A DNA stretch of 64,000 nucleotides from Sphingomonas aurantiaca (lineage in GTDB: Bacteria; Pseudomonadota; Alphaproteobacteria; Sphingomonadales; Sphingomonadaceae). Of this stretch, positions 45,172 to 54,009 are shown piece after piece (positions within the stretch are counted from its first letter, which is position 1; each line of letters starts with the position of its first letter). The notes beneath the pieces are model-generated. The model had not been told where the DNA came from. It did no database searches and saw nothing but the letters and a program-made list of their open reading frames with translations. Position numbers and translations under genes: made by a program. The stretch covers positions 975,105-1,039,104 of the forward strand of contig NZ_QAOG01000001.1 in assembly GCF_003050705.1 (NCBI RefSeq), written 5' to 3'.

Positions 45172-46268
45172 CCGGCGCCCTTCTCGAGCTCGCGATCGTC
45201 ATCCCGACGTTCAACGAGAAGGGCAATGTCGCGACGTTGATCGCTAAGCTCGATCAGGCGCTCGTCGGGCGCCGGTGGGAGGCGATCTTCGTCGACGACG
45301 ACAGTCCCGACGGGACCGCCGACGCCGCGCGCGCGATCGCGCGGCTCGATACGCGGGTGCGCGTGATCCAGCGGATCGGCCGGCGCGGGCTGTCGTCGGC
45401 GTGCATCGAGGGGATGTGCGCCACCGCGGCGCCGTTCGTGGCGGTCATCGACGGCGACCTCCAGCATGACGAGACCGTGCTGCCCGCGATGCTCGACCTG
45501 CTCAAGACCGGCGAGGCGGAGGTGGCGATCGGCTCGCGCTTCGTCACCGGCGGCTGCACCGGCGAATGGGACAGCGACCGCGTCGCCAAGTCGGCACTCG
45601 CCACCCGGCTTTCGCGGCGCGTGCTGAAGTGCGATCTCAACGATCCGATGAGCGGGTTCTTCATGATCCGCACCGACATCGTCCGCCAGCTCGCGCCGTC
45701 GCTGTCGGCGATCGGGTTCAAGATTCTGCTCGACCTGCTGACCGCCAGCCCGCAGCCGCTCCGCTTCGTCGAGGTCCCCTACACCTTCCGCTGCCGCACC
45801 GAGGGCGAAAGCAAGCTCGATCACGTCGTCGCGATGGAATATCTGATCGCGCTGTACGACCGGATGTTCGGACGGTTCGTGCCGGTGCGGTTCGCGATGT
45901 TCTCCGCGATCGGCGTGCTCGGCGTCGGCATCCACATGGCGGTGCTGACCGCGCTGTTCGTCGGGGTCGGCGCGAAGTTCGTGCTGGCCGAGATCGTCGC
46001 GACCCTCGCCGCGCTCACCTTCAACTTCTTCCTCAACAACGCGCTGACCTATCGCGATCGCCGGCTTAAGGGGTGGCGGCAACTCGTCGACGGCTGGGTC
46101 TCGTTCGCGGTGATCTGCTCGGTCGGCGCGGTCGCCAATGTCGGTATCGCGGCGTTCCTGTACGAGATGCGCGACGGCGCCTGGGCGGCGTCGGCTCTGA
46201 TTGGCGTGCTGGTCGGCGCGGTGTGGAACTACGCACTGTCGTCGAAATTCACTTGGGGGCGGTACTAG
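45168..46268 (+). CDS. GT2 glycosyltransferase fused to GtrA-like membrane domain
   Basis: The 366-residue protein has an N-terminal GT2 domain: [14 protein letters not shown], the nucleotide-sugar motif [18 protein letters not shown] and [12 protein letters not shown]. From about residue 235 it has four hydrophobic segments typical of GtrA ([36 protein letters not shown]). This looks like dolichol-phosphate mannosyltransferase-type enzymes that make undecaprenyl-phosphate sugars. TTG start 45168 overlaps leuB. The lipid and sugar are not determined. Confidence 0.9.
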   Translation: MTGALLELAIVIPTFNEKGNVATLIAKLDQALVGRRWEAIFVDDDSPDGTADAARAIARLDTRVRVIQRIGRRGLSSACIEGMCATAAPFVAVIDGDLQHDETVLPAMLDLLKTGEAEVAIGSRFVTGGCTGEWDSDRVAKSALATRLSRRVLKCDLNDPMSGFFMIRTDIVRQLAPSLSAIGFKILLDLLTASPQPLRFVEVPYTFRCRTEGESKLDHVVAMEYLIALYDRMFGRFVPVRFAMFSAIGVLGVGIHMAVLTALFVGVGAKFVLAEIVATLAALTFNFFLNNALTYRDRRLKGWRQLVDGWVSFAVICSVGAVANVGIAAFLYEMRDGAWAASALIGVLVGAVWNYALSSKFTWGRY

Positions 46269-46331
46269 GGCGAGCGACCGTTACGGCCGCAAGGCTTGTC
46301 ATCGCGGCTCCCCAGCGGCAAAGCGGCGCGC

Positions 46332-47537
46332 ATGAAGCGCAAGACCGGCCAGGATCGTTCGATCACCCAAAATTGGCGTCCCGCGACGCGCGCCATCCGC
46401 GGCGGCACTGCCCGCAGCGAATATGGCGAGACGTCGGAGGCGTTGTTCCTCACCTCGGGCTATTGCTACGACAAGGCGGGCGACGCCGCGGCGCGCTTTG
46501 CCGGCGAGCAGGAGGGGATGACCTATTCCCGCCTCCAGAACCCGACGGTGCAGATGCTCGAGGAGCGGATCGCGCTGCTGGAGGGCGCCGAGGCGTGCCG
46601 GACGATGGCGACCGGCATGGCGGCGATGACCGCGGCGTTGCTCTGCCAGCTGCAGACCGGCGACCACCTCGTCGGCGGCCGCGCGGCGTTCGGCTCGTGC
46701 CGCTGGCTGACCGACACGCTGCTGCCGAAGTTCGGGATCGCCACGACGATCGTCGATGCGCGTGATCCGCAGGCGTTCCTCGACGCGGTCCGCCCGGAGA
46801 CCAAGGTGTTCTTTTTCGAGACGCCCGCCAACCCGACGATGGACATCGCCGACCTGAAGGCGATCTGCGACATCGCGCGCGAACGCGGCATCACCACGGT
46901 GGTCGACAATGCGTTCGCGACGCCGGCGCTCCAGCGGCCGATGGAGTTCGGCGCGGACGTCACCGCCTATAGCGCAACCAAGATGATGGACGGGCAGGGC
47001 CGCGTGCTCGCCGGCGCGGTCTGCGGGACCGAGGATTTTATCACCAACACGCTGCTGCCCTTCACGCGCAACACCGGGCCGACGCTGTCGCCGTTCAACG
47101 CGTGGGTCGTGCTCAAGGGCCTCGAAACGCTCGACCTGCGGATCCACCGCCAGTCCGAGAACGCGATGAAGGTCGGGCAATTCCTCGAAGGCCGCGTGCC
47201 GCGCGTCCTGCACCCCTTCCTGCCGAGCCATCCGCAGCACGAACTCGCGATGCGTCAGATGGACGCGTGCGGCCCGATCTTCGCGTTCGAGGTCGAGGGG
47301 CGCGAACAGGCGCATTCGTTGCTCGACGGGCTCGAACTGGTCGACATCTCGAACAACATCGGCGACTCGCGCTCGCTGATGACACATCCGGCCTCGACCA
47401 CGCACGCGAGCGTCTCGCCCGACAAGCAGGCCGAGATGGGCGTGACCGAAGGGTTGCTCCGCATCAACGTCGGGCTCGAGGACGCGCAGGACGTGATCGA
47501 CGATCTCGACCAGGCGCTGAGCAAGGCCGGTCTATGA
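46332..47537 (+). CDS. metZ: O-succinylhomoserine sulfhydrylase
   Basis: MetZ makes homocysteine directly from O-succinylhomoserine and sulfide using PLP. The 401-residue protein has RLQNPTVQMLEERIALLEGAEAC, FFFETPANPTMDIADL, DNAFATPALQRPMEFGADVTAYSATKMMDGQGR (PLP Lys in TKMMD) and SLMTHPASTTHASV. It starts at ATG 46332 just after the glycosyltransferase gene and overlaps apaG as ATGA. The 63-base gap upstream holds a GCCGC / GCGGC stem but no recognisable SAM riboswitch. Confidence 0.95.
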   Translation: MKRKTGQDRSITQNWRPATRAIRGGTARSEYGETSEALFLTSGYCYDKAGDAAARFAGEQEGMTYSRLQNPTVQMLEERIALLEGAEACRTMATGMAAMTAALLCQLQTGDHLVGGRAAFGSCRWLTDTLLPKFGIATTIVDARDPQAFLDAVRPETKVFFFETPANPTMDIADLKAICDIARERGITTVVDNAFATPALQRPMEFGADVTAYSATKMMDGQGRVLAGAVCGTEDFITNTLLPFTRNTGPTLSPFNAWVVLKGLETLDLRIHRQSENAMKVGQFLEGRVPRVLHPFLPSHPQHELAMRQMDACGPIFAFEVEGREQAHSLLDGLELVDISNNIGDSRSLMTHPASTTHASVSPDKQAEMGVTEGLLRINVGLEDAQDVIDDLDQALSKAGL

Positions 47538-47932
47538 AGGCGCTGTTCCCCAACGCGGCGACGACCGATGGGGTAACGGTGCGCGTGTCGGTCAGCTATT
47601 TGCCCGAACAGTCCGAACCCGAGCGTGGCCGCTGGTTCTGGGCCTACCACATCCGCCTCGAGAACGAGGGCGACGAGACCGTCCAGCTGCTCACCCGCCA
47701 TTGGGTGATCACCGACGGCCGCGGCGCGCGTCACTCGGTCGAGGGCGAAGGCGTGGTCGGCGAACAGCCGGTGATCGAACCGGGCGCCAGCTTCGACTAC
47801 GTCTCGGGCTGCCCGCTCGCGACGCCATCGGGCGCGATGCAGGGCACGTACCGCATGGTCCGCGAGGACGGCGCGATCTTCGACGTCGAGATCCCCCGTT
47901 TCGCGCTCCTCGCGCCCGCGGTGCTGCATTGA
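47534..47932 (+). CDS. apaG: Co2+/Mg2+ efflux protein ApaG
   Basis: The 132-residue fibronectin-like protein has VRVSVSYLPEQSEPERGRWFWAYHIRLENEG, LLTRHWVITDGRG and the signature GCPLATPSGAMQGTYRMV. The role in cation efflux is named in databases but poorly supported. It starts on the metZ stop. Confidence 0.97.
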   Translation: MKALFPNAATTDGVTVRVSVSYLPEQSEPERGRWFWAYHIRLENEGDETVQLLTRHWVITDGRGARHSVEGEGVVGEQPVIEPGASFDYVSGCPLATPSGAMQGTYRMVREDGAIFDVEIPRFALLAPAVLH

Positions 47933-47942
47933 GGAGTTCGCG

Positions 47943-48725
47943 ATGAAGCGCACGCATCTCCCGCTCAACGGCCTGCGCGTACTCGACGCGGCCGCGCGGC
48001 ATCTGTCGTTCACGCGCGCCGCGGACGAACTCGCGGTCACGCCCGCCGCAGTCGGCCAGCAGATCCGTGCGCTGGAGGATACGCTCGGCGTCGTCCTGTT
48101 CCGGCGCACCACGCGCGGGCTCGAACTGACCCCCGAAGCCGAGGCTGGCCTCGGTGCGCTGCGCGGCGGCTTCCTCCAGTTCGAGGAGGCGGTTCGCGCG
48201 ATGCAGGCCGGCCAGTCCTCCAAATCGCTGACGATCGCCGCGCCGCGCGACCTGACCGAGAAATGGCTGATGCCGCGGCTCGCGCAGATCGCCGACGCCG
48301 ATCCCGAACTCCGCTTCGTGCTGATCACCGCGGACGAGAATGTCGACTTCACCGAGGCCAATCTCGATCTCGCGATCCGCTGGGGCGATGGCCCCGGCGA
48401 GCATGAGGGCGAGGCGATCGAGTCCGAGGGCATGGTGACGATCGCGGCACCCGGCAGGGATGGCGACTCGGCGATCGCCTGGTCGGGTGAGGACGGCGTG
48501 GCGCTGGTGCGCGTCACCGACGCCGGGCTCGCGATCGACGCGGCCGCGGCAGGCCTTGGCCGCGCGACCGTGCCCGAACTGCTCGCCCGCCGCGACCTTG
48601 CGCAGGCACGCGTGCGAATCGTCGGCGAACCGCAGCCGTCCAAGGGCGGCTACTGGCTCGTCGCCCCGCTGCCGCAGTGGCGCCAGAAGAAGGTCCGGGC
48701 GCTCGTGGACGCCCTCACCGCGTGA
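47943..48725 (+). CDS. LysR family transcriptional regulator (GcvA-like)
   Basis: The 260-residue protein has the LysR helix-turn-helix: LPLNGLRVLDAAARHLSFTRAADELAVTPAAVGQQIRALED. The ligand-binding half follows with DLTEKWLMPRLAQIADADPELRF and FTEANLDLAIRWGDG, most like the GcvA subgroup. It is somewhat shorter than the usual 300 residues. It lies close after apaG and overlaps the following GNAT gene, so it may not regulate a divergent target. No ligand is evident. Confidence 0.93.
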   Translation: MKRTHLPLNGLRVLDAAARHLSFTRAADELAVTPAAVGQQIRALEDTLGVVLFRRTTRGLELTPEAEAGLGALRGGFLQFEEAVRAMQAGQSSKSLTIAAPRDLTEKWLMPRLAQIADADPELRFVLITADENVDFTEANLDLAIRWGDGPGEHEGEAIESEGMVTIAAPGRDGDSAIAWSGEDGVALVRVTDAGLAIDAAAAGLGRATVPELLARRDLAQARVRIVGEPQPSKGGYWLVAPLPQWRQKKVRALVDALTA

Positions 48726-49294
48726 GGCAGCACGGGCGTAGACCACGGCGGGCCGGCGTCTCGCCGGTCCTCAGGACGCGACGGCTGCGCTTGCGCCCGC
48801 TCGTCGAGGGGGATGCGTCGGCGCTGCACCCGATGCTCGCCGATGCGGATCTGATGACCTATTCCGCCGATGGTCCGCTCGGCAGCGTCGACGACGTCCG
48901 CACCTATCTCGCCGAGGAGGCCGCGCCGGGCAACCAGCGCACCTGGGCGATCACGCGCACCGGCGACGATCGCGCGATCGGCTGGGTCTCGGGCAGCGAG
49001 GCCGACGGGGCCGGGGTGACCGAGATCGGCTTCATCCTCGCGCGCGAAGCCTGGGGGCGGGGGATCGCACGCGAGGCGGTGTCCGCGGTGATCGACCGGC
49101 TGTTCGCCGAAGGGCGCAAGCGCGTGTTCGCGGATGCCGATACCGAGAATGCGGCGTCGATCACGTTGCTCGAGCGGCTGGGGTTCCGGCGCGAGCGGCT
49201 GTTGCAGGGCGAGTGGGAGACGCATCTCGGCCTGCGTGACAGCCTGATCTACGGGCTCTGCGCGGACAGCTGGCAGGCCGCCGGGCGAGCCTGA
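48722..49294 (+). CDS. GNAT family N-acetyltransferase
   Basis: The 190-residue protein has the acetyl-CoA motif FILAREAWGRGIAREAVSAVIDRLF near residues 96-120 and ADTENAASITLLERLGFRRE, typical of RimJ/RimL-like enzymes acting on N-termini or small amines. GTG 48722 overlaps the LysR stop as GTGA; the translated frame before it is not conserved. The substrate is unknown. Confidence 0.88.
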   Translation: MRQHGRRPRRAGVSPVLRTRRLRLRPLVEGDASALHPMLADADLMTYSADGPLGSVDDVRTYLAEEAAPGNQRTWAITRTGDDRAIGWVSGSEADGAGVTEIGFILAREAWGRGIAREAVSAVIDRLFAEGRKRVFADADTENAASITLLERLGFRRERLLQGEWETHLGLRDSLIYGLCADSWQAAGRA

Positions 49295-49320
49295 TTACCG
49301 GAACCAATCCCACAGTCCGC

Positions 49321-49424
49321 ACCACCCCGGCGGAGGCCGGGGCCCAGGTGGACAGGTGGTCGTAACCGCGCACTGCCCTCAGTTGGCGACGTCCCCCAAC
49401 TGGGCCCCGGCCTTCGCCGGGGAG
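49321..49424. repeat. full GGCCCCGGCC palindrome (family B)
   Basis: Arms ACCACCCCGGCGGAGGCCGG and CCGGCCTTCGCCGGGGAGG are inverted. It lies between the convergent GNAT and serine hydrolase genes. Confidence 0.92.
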
Positions 49425-49462
49425 GCGGCCAAAAGGATGGCATGGCCCTTGGGGGCGTGCCC

Positions 49463-50731
49463 CTACCGCGCCGCCAACACCGCCAGCGCCCGCCCCATCA
49501 GCCCCGCGAACCGCAGCTCGTTCACCGCATCGTCCGCGCGGTGCCAGTTCCCGGTCGCGGCATACCAGCGCCCGTCCTTCGCCTGGACGAGATAGTTCAG
49601 GCTGAGCACCCCCGGCTCGCCGCCACCCTTGAACCCGACATAGCGAAACCGCGCCGCGATCCCCGGATCGACGCCGGCATTGACCGCCAGGATCGCCCGG
49701 GTCGTGTCGTCCGCCGCACGCAACCGATCCAGCAGCCCCGCCATCGCTGCCGGGCTGGCAAACCATTCGACGCTGTCGACCGCCACGGGCTTGCCCGCAA
49801 AGACGCTCATGTCGAGCTTCGTCGTCGCAATCTTCACCGCATGGTCGACCAGCAGCGCGCGCCGGCCGACGACCGACCCGGCAGCCCACTGCTTCGCCAG
49901 CGCGGGATCGCCCTTCAGCGCGAACATCTCCCGAGTCGTCATCACGGGCACGCTGCCGCCCGCGCCCTCCGCCATCGCATCGACCTTCGCGCGGCCGAGC
50001 GTCGTCAGCAGCGTATCGGTCGCGGTGTTGTCGCTGATCGAGATCATCAGCGTCGCCAGCGTCTGCAAGGTCGCAGGCGATCCCGCGGGCCAGGTCTGCA
50101 GCACGCCGGAGGGGAGCGACGGCGCACCGACCTTCACGACATCGGCCCAATGCCGCTCGTCCGCCGCCACCTGCCGCGCGAGTTCCGCCAGCACCCAGAG
50201 CTTGAACGCAGACCCGAGCGGCGCGACGATATCGGCACGATACTCAAGAATCGGCTCCGGCTTGCCGTCGCCGAGCGCGTACAGCCCGAAACCGCTGGCC
50301 CCCGGCAACGCACGAAATTCCGCCTCGATCTTGGCGAGGCTGTCGTCGCGCGCGGCGGTGCCGGTGATCAGCAGACCGGTCGCGGCATGCGGCGCGGCCG
50401 GATCGAGCGCGAGGCGAACGCTCGCCGTCCCCCGCGCATAGCCGACGACCAGATCTGCGGACCAGGCCGACGTGGCGGTCAGCGACTCGATCGTCTGCGG
50501 CGTGCCGAGAGTCGCCTTCAACTGCGCGACGATCGTCGCGAACTGCGCCTGCGGCACCTTGTCGCGGAAGCTCGCGGCGAAATACGCGTCATACGCGCCG
50601 CGTCCGTCGAGGATCGCGACCAGCGCATCCGCCTTTGCCCGCAGCGCCGGATCGGCCACGCCCTGCGCCACCGCACCGACCGGCAGCAAGGCTACCACCA
50701 GCGCGACCAGCCAGAGCGTGAGCGCGCGCAT
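49463..50731 (-). CDS. class A beta-lactamase-like serine hydrolase
   Basis: The 422-residue protein has a signal peptide (MRALTLWLVALVVALLPVGAVAQG), an N-terminal helical/beta domain of about 110 residues and then a PBP-like hydrolase. The nucleophile motif SAFK (APLGSAFKLWVLAEL), the SDN motif (MISISDNTATDTLL) and the KGG motif (YVGFKGGGEPGVL) replace SxxK, SDN and KTG. A general-base Glu is not obvious. It may be a beta-lactamase, a peptidase or an inactive relative. Its start overlaps the ABC permease stop as ATGA, so the two are coupled. Confidence 0.85.
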   Translation of the reverse strand: MRALTLWLVALVVALLPVGAVAQGVADPALRAKADALVAILDGRGAYDAYFAASFRDKVPQAQFATIVAQLKATLGTPQTIESLTATSAWSADLVVGYARGTASVRLALDPAAPHAATGLLITGTAARDDSLAKIEAEFRALPGASGFGLYALGDGKPEPILEYRADIVAPLGSAFKLWVLAELARQVAADERHWADVVKVGAPSLPSGVLQTWPAGSPATLQTLATLMISISDNTATDTLLTTLGRAKVDAMAEGAGGSVPVMTTREMFALKGDPALAKQWAAGSVVGRRALLVDHAVKIATTKLDMSVFAGKPVAVDSVEWFASPAAMAGLLDRLRAADDTTRAILAVNAGVDPGIAARFRYVGFKGGGEPGVLSLNYLVQAKDGRWYAATGNWHRADDAVNELRFAGLMGRALAVLAAR

Positions 50732-51585
50732 CAGTTCTTCAGCTTCCACCCGCTCTTGAGCAACCGGTAGCACAAGGTTGCGAGCACGACGTCGATCACC
50801 AGGATCACGATCCCGCCGATCATAACCGGCGAATCGGCGATCCCCAGGAACCCGTAGCGAAAGCCCGAGATGATGTAGAAAAACGGGTTCGCATGGCTGA
50901 ACGCGCGGAAGGCGGGGGCCAGCTTGTCGACCGAATAGAAGGTGCCCGACAGCAGCGAGAGCGGCGCGATCACGAAGTTGGTGACCGCCGCGGCATGATC
51001 GAACTTGTCCGCCCAGATCGACGTCAGCACGCCGAGCAACGCCAGGAACACCGCGCCGAGCAACCCGAACCAGACGATCGCAAGCGGCGCGTGCGGCGTG
51101 ACGTGCACGCCCGGATACAGCGCCATTGCGGCCCACACCACGACCCCGACGATGACCGCGCGCGTCACCGCGCCACCGACCAGCGCACCCAGCAACTCAC
51201 CCGTCGACAAGGGCGGCTGGAGATAATCGACGATCGTCCCCTGCATCTTGCCGACCAGCAGCGAGAAGCTCGCATTGGCGAACGCCGGCCCCATCATCCC
51301 CTGCGCGATGATCAGGCCGGGGGCGATGAAATCGGCGAACGCGACGATCTGGCCATCGACCGGAACCGGGCTTTTCGCGCCGGTCGCGATGGTGAACACG
51401 ATCAGAAACAGGAGGGTCGTGATCGCCGGTGCCCACACCGTCTGAAGCTGCACCTTGAAGAAACGGCGCACCTCCTTGATATAGAGGGTTCGCAATCCCT
51501 CCCAGTTCACGCTCTTGATGACGGGAACGCCGGGGGCGGAATGCACCGCCGAATGGATTTCACCGATTGGGGGCTGGCTGCTCAT
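50731..51585 (-). CDS. ABC-2 type transporter permease
   Basis: The 284-residue protein has the ABC-2 pattern: an amphipathic N-terminus (RTLYIKEVRRFFKVQLQTVWAP), six hydrophobic segments including TLLFLIVFTIATGA, FIAPGLIIAQGMMGPAF, and the signature SPLTLLSGTFYSVD-like APLSLLSGTFYSVDKL. It most resembles NodJ/CcmB-like or polysaccharide export permeases. No ATPase gene is adjacent, so its partner must lie elsewhere. The start at ATG 51585 is divergent from gcrA across about 78 bp. Confidence 0.85.
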   Translation of the reverse strand: MSSQPPIGEIHSAVHSAPGVPVIKSVNWEGLRTLYIKEVRRFFKVQLQTVWAPAITTLLFLIVFTIATGAKSPVPVDGQIVAFADFIAPGLIIAQGMMGPAFANASFSLLVGKMQGTIVDYLQPPLSTGELLGALVGGAVTRAVIVGVVVWAAMALYPGVHVTPHAPLAIVWFGLLGAVFLALLGVLTSIWADKFDHAAAVTNFVIAPLSLLSGTFYSVDKLAPAFRAFSHANPFFYIISGFRYGFLGIADSPVMIGGIVILVIDVVLATLCYRLLKSGWKLKN

Positions 51586-51663
51586 GGAGGTTGCGGGTAA
51601 TCGCTGCCGCTGCTGCCCGCAACCGCTTAACACTGGCCGGCTGACGCTGACTAAGGAACGAAT

Positions 51664-52416
51664 ATGTCCTGGACCGACGAGCGCATCGCGACGCTCAAGA
51701 CGATGTGGGAGGCCGGGCAGACCGCCAGCCAGATCGCCGAAGCGCTTGGTGGCGTCAGCCGCAACGCCGTGATCGGCAAGGCGCACCGCCTCGAACTGCA
51801 GGCGCGCCCGTCGCCGGTGAAGCCGAACGATCCCGACGCCAAGGCGGCCGCCGCGACCGAGGCATCCGCACCCGTCGCAGCCGCGGCGCCCGAGCCAGTC
51901 GCCGCACCGGAGCCCGTCGAGGTTGCCGCGCCTGCGCCCGCACCGGTCGCGCCGCCCGTCGCCGCTGCCAAGCCCGCCGCGCCCGAACCGGTCGCCGAGG
52001 AGCCCGAGGACGACGCGGATGAAGACGAGGACGAGGACGAGGCGGCACCTGCCGTCGCCGCGCCGGTTCGCGCGCCGCAGCCGATCCTGCGCTCGGTCGG
52101 CCCCGGCGGCTTCCTCCGCCAGGCCCCCGGCGAGCAGCAGCCGCCGAGCACGCCCGCGCCGCCGCGTCGCCTCGTGCCCGCCAAGCCGTCTGCCGAGATG
52201 GCGAACAAGACGAGCCTGCTCGAACTCAACGACCGCATCTGCAAATGGCCACTGGGCCATCCGGGCGAGCCCGATTTCCACTTCTGCGGCAAGGCCGTGA
52301 ACCCGGGCTTCCCCTATTGCGTCGATCATTGCGGTCATGCGTACCAGGCGCAGCTGCCCCGCCGCGATCGCCGCCCGACGCCACCGCTGCCGTTCGGCGG
52401 CCCACGGCCTCGGTGA
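51664..52416 (+). CDS. gcrA: cell cycle regulator GcrA
   Basis: GcrA is an alphaproteobacterial factor that recruits RNA polymerase to promoters carrying methylated GANTC sites. The 250-residue protein begins MSWTDERIATLKTMWEAGQTASQIAEALGGVSRNAVIGKAHRL, the conserved DNA-binding domain. A long Ala/Pro/Glu-rich linker (residues 60-170) follows, and a C-terminal polymerase-binding domain with CKWPLGHPGEPDFHFCGKAV and PYCVDHCGHAYQ holds four Cys and two His. The linker is longer than in Caulobacter and contains an acidic run (DADEDEDEDE). Its stop is the first base of a 95-bp inverted repeat arm. Confidence 0.97.
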   Translation: MSWTDERIATLKTMWEAGQTASQIAEALGGVSRNAVIGKAHRLELQARPSPVKPNDPDAKAAAATEASAPVAAAAPEPVAAPEPVEVAAPAPAPVAPPVAAAKPAAPEPVAEEPEDDADEDEDEDEAAPAVAAPVRAPQPILRSVGPGGFLRQAPGEQQPPSTPAPPRRLVPAKPSAEMANKTSLLELNDRICKWPLGHPGEPDFHFCGKAVNPGFPYCVDHCGHAYQAQLPRRDRRPTPPLPFGGPRPR

Positions 52417-52508
52417 GGCGCAGGGCGGCCTGCGCCAACCTGGCGCAGGACTCGCCCAAGCCCGGCCGGCGCGGCTCGCCGCGGCCGACGACATGGGCTT
52501 TGCCCATG
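52414..52508. repeat. 95-bp inverted-repeat arm starting at the gcrA stop codon
   Basis: The arm starts TGAGGCGCAGGGCGGCCTGC, with the TGA being the gcrA stop. It holds a CTGCGCCA / TGGCGCAG hairpin, a GGCCGGCGCGG / CCGCGGCC stretch and a CATGGGC / GCCCATG hairpin. Its inverse is at 52898-52992; 91 of 95 positions match. Confidence 0.92.
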
Positions 52509-52522
52509 GCGAGCGTGATTTG

Positions 52523-52558
52523 AAAAGGCCGCTTCCTCGGGTGAGGAAGCGGCCTTTT
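52523..52558. terminator. bidirectional terminator behind gcrA
   Basis: A perfect 16-bp stem, AAAAGGCCGCTTCCTC / GAGGAAGCGGCCTTTT, encloses GGGT. A-rich and T-rich ends allow termination from either side. Confidence 0.92.
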
Positions 52559-52588
52559 CAAAACTGCTACCACCTCGACTTCGAGAGG

Positions 52589-52695
52589 CACCACCCCGGC
52601 GAAGGCCGGGGCCCAATCGGGAAGGTCTCGGGAATTGTGCGCTCCGCTCTGTTAGCAACGTTCCCCAGTTGGGCCCCGGCCTTCGCCGGGGTGGT
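52589..52695. repeat. full GGCCCCGGCC palindrome (family B)
   Basis: Arms CACCACCCCGGCGAAGGCCGG and CCGGCCTTCGCCGGGGTGGT are inverted around about 60 bp. It sits between the two terminators. Confidence 0.93.
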
Positions 52696-52726
52696 CCGTG
52701 TGTTTGCTGGCGAGAATCTTTGCCTT

Positions 52727-52780
52727 GTTCTCCCGCGAAGGCGGCGGCCCAGTCTGGATCCCCGCCTTCGCGGGAAAAAC
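52727..52780. repeat. CCCGCGAAGGCGG palindrome (family C)
   Basis: Arms GTTCTCCCGCGAAGGCGG and CCCCGCCTTCGCGGGAAAAAC flank CCCAGTCTGGAT. Other copies are at 17346 and 31722. Confidence 0.88.
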
Positions 52781-52847
52781 GCTAGCGGATCGGTAGCAAA
52801 CCACCGTCGCGCTGGGCAGGACGGTAGCCAAGGCATCCCGAACAAGA

Positions 52848-52883
52848 AAAAGGCCGCTTCCTCGGCTGGGGAAGCGGCCTTTT
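52848..52883. terminator. bidirectional terminator behind the barrel-protein gene
   Basis: A 14-bp stem AAAAGGCCGCTTCC / GGAAGCGGCCTTTT is closely related to the one at 52523. It mirrors that terminator with respect to the opposite gene. Confidence 0.9.
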
Positions 52884-52897
52884 CTGTCTCAGCTAGA

Positions 52898-52992
52898 CAT
52901 GGGCAAAGCCCATGGCGTCGGCCGCGGCGAGCCGCGCCGGCCGGGCTTGGGCGAGTCCTGCACCAGCTTGGTGCAGGCCGCCCTGCGCCTCA
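52898..52992. repeat. 95-bp inverted-repeat arm starting at the barrel-protein stop codon
   Basis: On the minus strand this begins TGAGGCGCAGGGCGGCCTGC, with TGA the stop of the barrel-protein gene. Four positions differ from the gcrA arm; two of these (G-C to A-T in the CTGCxCCA / TGGxGCAG stem) preserve pairing. Confidence 0.92.
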
Positions 52993-53850
52993 GAACCTAA
53001 ACGCCACCGTGCCGCGCACGCTATGCCACCGGAAATTATCGTCCGACCGCTTGAACGCAGTCCCGGCCGTGTTCGGGGCGAGGACGAAGGGGTTGGTCGC
53101 CGGCTGCGTCCCACGCGTGACGAGGACGCGGTAATCGTCGTCCTGATACTGGTGGAACATATATTCCAGCCCGACCGAGACGTTCTTGGCGAGCTTCTGC
53201 TCGATGCCGCCGCCGCCGGTGATGCCGAACTGGTTCTTCTTGCCGCTCTGCGCATAGGCGTTGGCGGTGTTGCTTGAATAGAAATCGCGGTTGATCCGCG
53301 CATAGCCCGCGCCGAACGTGCCGTAGAACAGCGTCGTGTTGACCGCATAGCCGGCACGGCCGCGGATCGAGGCTTCCCAATCGAGGTCGCGAGTCATCGT
53401 GTAGAAGGCGGGCGTGGTCGAGAATGCGGTGACGCTGTCGCGGATGTTCGACTTGCCGAACTCGCCGACGACGCCGACGACGATTTTGCCCATCTGCTGG
53501 TCGATCCCGACTCGCGCATAATAGGCCGTGTTGTTCTTGTCGTTGCGACAGCCACGGCCACCGACCGCGGGCGCGGTGCTGCTGGTCGCGGCGCCGTTGC
53601 AGAAGCCGGGCGAGAACGCGTTGGCGCCCGTCGCGGTCGTGACCGCATCGCCGAACCGGCCGTCGAGGTTGCGGTCGAACTGGATCGACGACCCCACATC
53701 GTTCGGCTGCACGTCATACCCACCGGCCGCGCCGACATAGATGCCGCTGAACGGTGCGGCGTCGTCGGCCATCTCCTGTGCCGCGGCAGGCGTCGCGGCG
53801 AATCCCAGTGCGGCGGTCCCGATCAGGGCCACCATCATCGTCTTGTTCAT
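52990..53850 (-). CDS. outer-membrane beta-barrel protein
   Basis: The 286-residue protein has a signal peptide (MNKTMMVALIGTAALGFAATPAAAQE) and strands of alternating residues typical of an OmpA/OmpW-type barrel, e.g. GIYVGAAGGYDVQ, AYYARVGIDQQMGKIVVGVVGEFG and SVGLEYMFHQYQDDDYRVLV. It ends with Phe (RGTVAFRF), the usual signal for BAM-mediated assembly. ATG 53850 is preceded by GGGAGTG. Function beyond membrane structure or adhesion is unknown. Confidence 0.9.
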   Translation of the reverse strand: MNKTMMVALIGTAALGFAATPAAAQEMADDAAPFSGIYVGAAGGYDVQPNDVGSSIQFDRNLDGRFGDAVTTATGANAFSPGFCNGAATSSTAPAVGGRGCRNDKNNTAYYARVGIDQQMGKIVVGVVGEFGKSNIRDSVTAFSTTPAFYTMTRDLDWEASIRGRAGYAVNTTLFYGTFGAGYARINRDFYSSNTANAYAQSGKKNQFGITGGGGIEQKLAKNVSVGLEYMFHQYQDDDYRVLVTRGTQPATNPFVLAPNTAGTAFKRSDDNFRWHSVRGTVAFRF

Positions 53851-54009
53851 GTTCACTCCCGGAAACATCATGACAGGTTTTTCATAAACGGGGCGGGCGC
53901 AGGAATTTCTCCCCGCAACGCAACAATTTGGGCGCGTGTGCCTTTCGAGTAACAGGGAGAACAAACAGAGCCTGTGGCTTTGTCCAGCGCCTGCGGCTAC
54001 GCTCTGTGC

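Noticed and set aside
46269..46331. SAM riboswitch before metZ
   Set aside because: A short GCCGC / GCGGC stem is present, but the conserved cores of SAM-II or SAM/SAH aptamers are not recognisable.
52337..53134. Plus-strand open frame across the gcrA 3' end and repeats
   Set aside because: It simply reads through repeats and terminators and shadows the barrel-protein gene.
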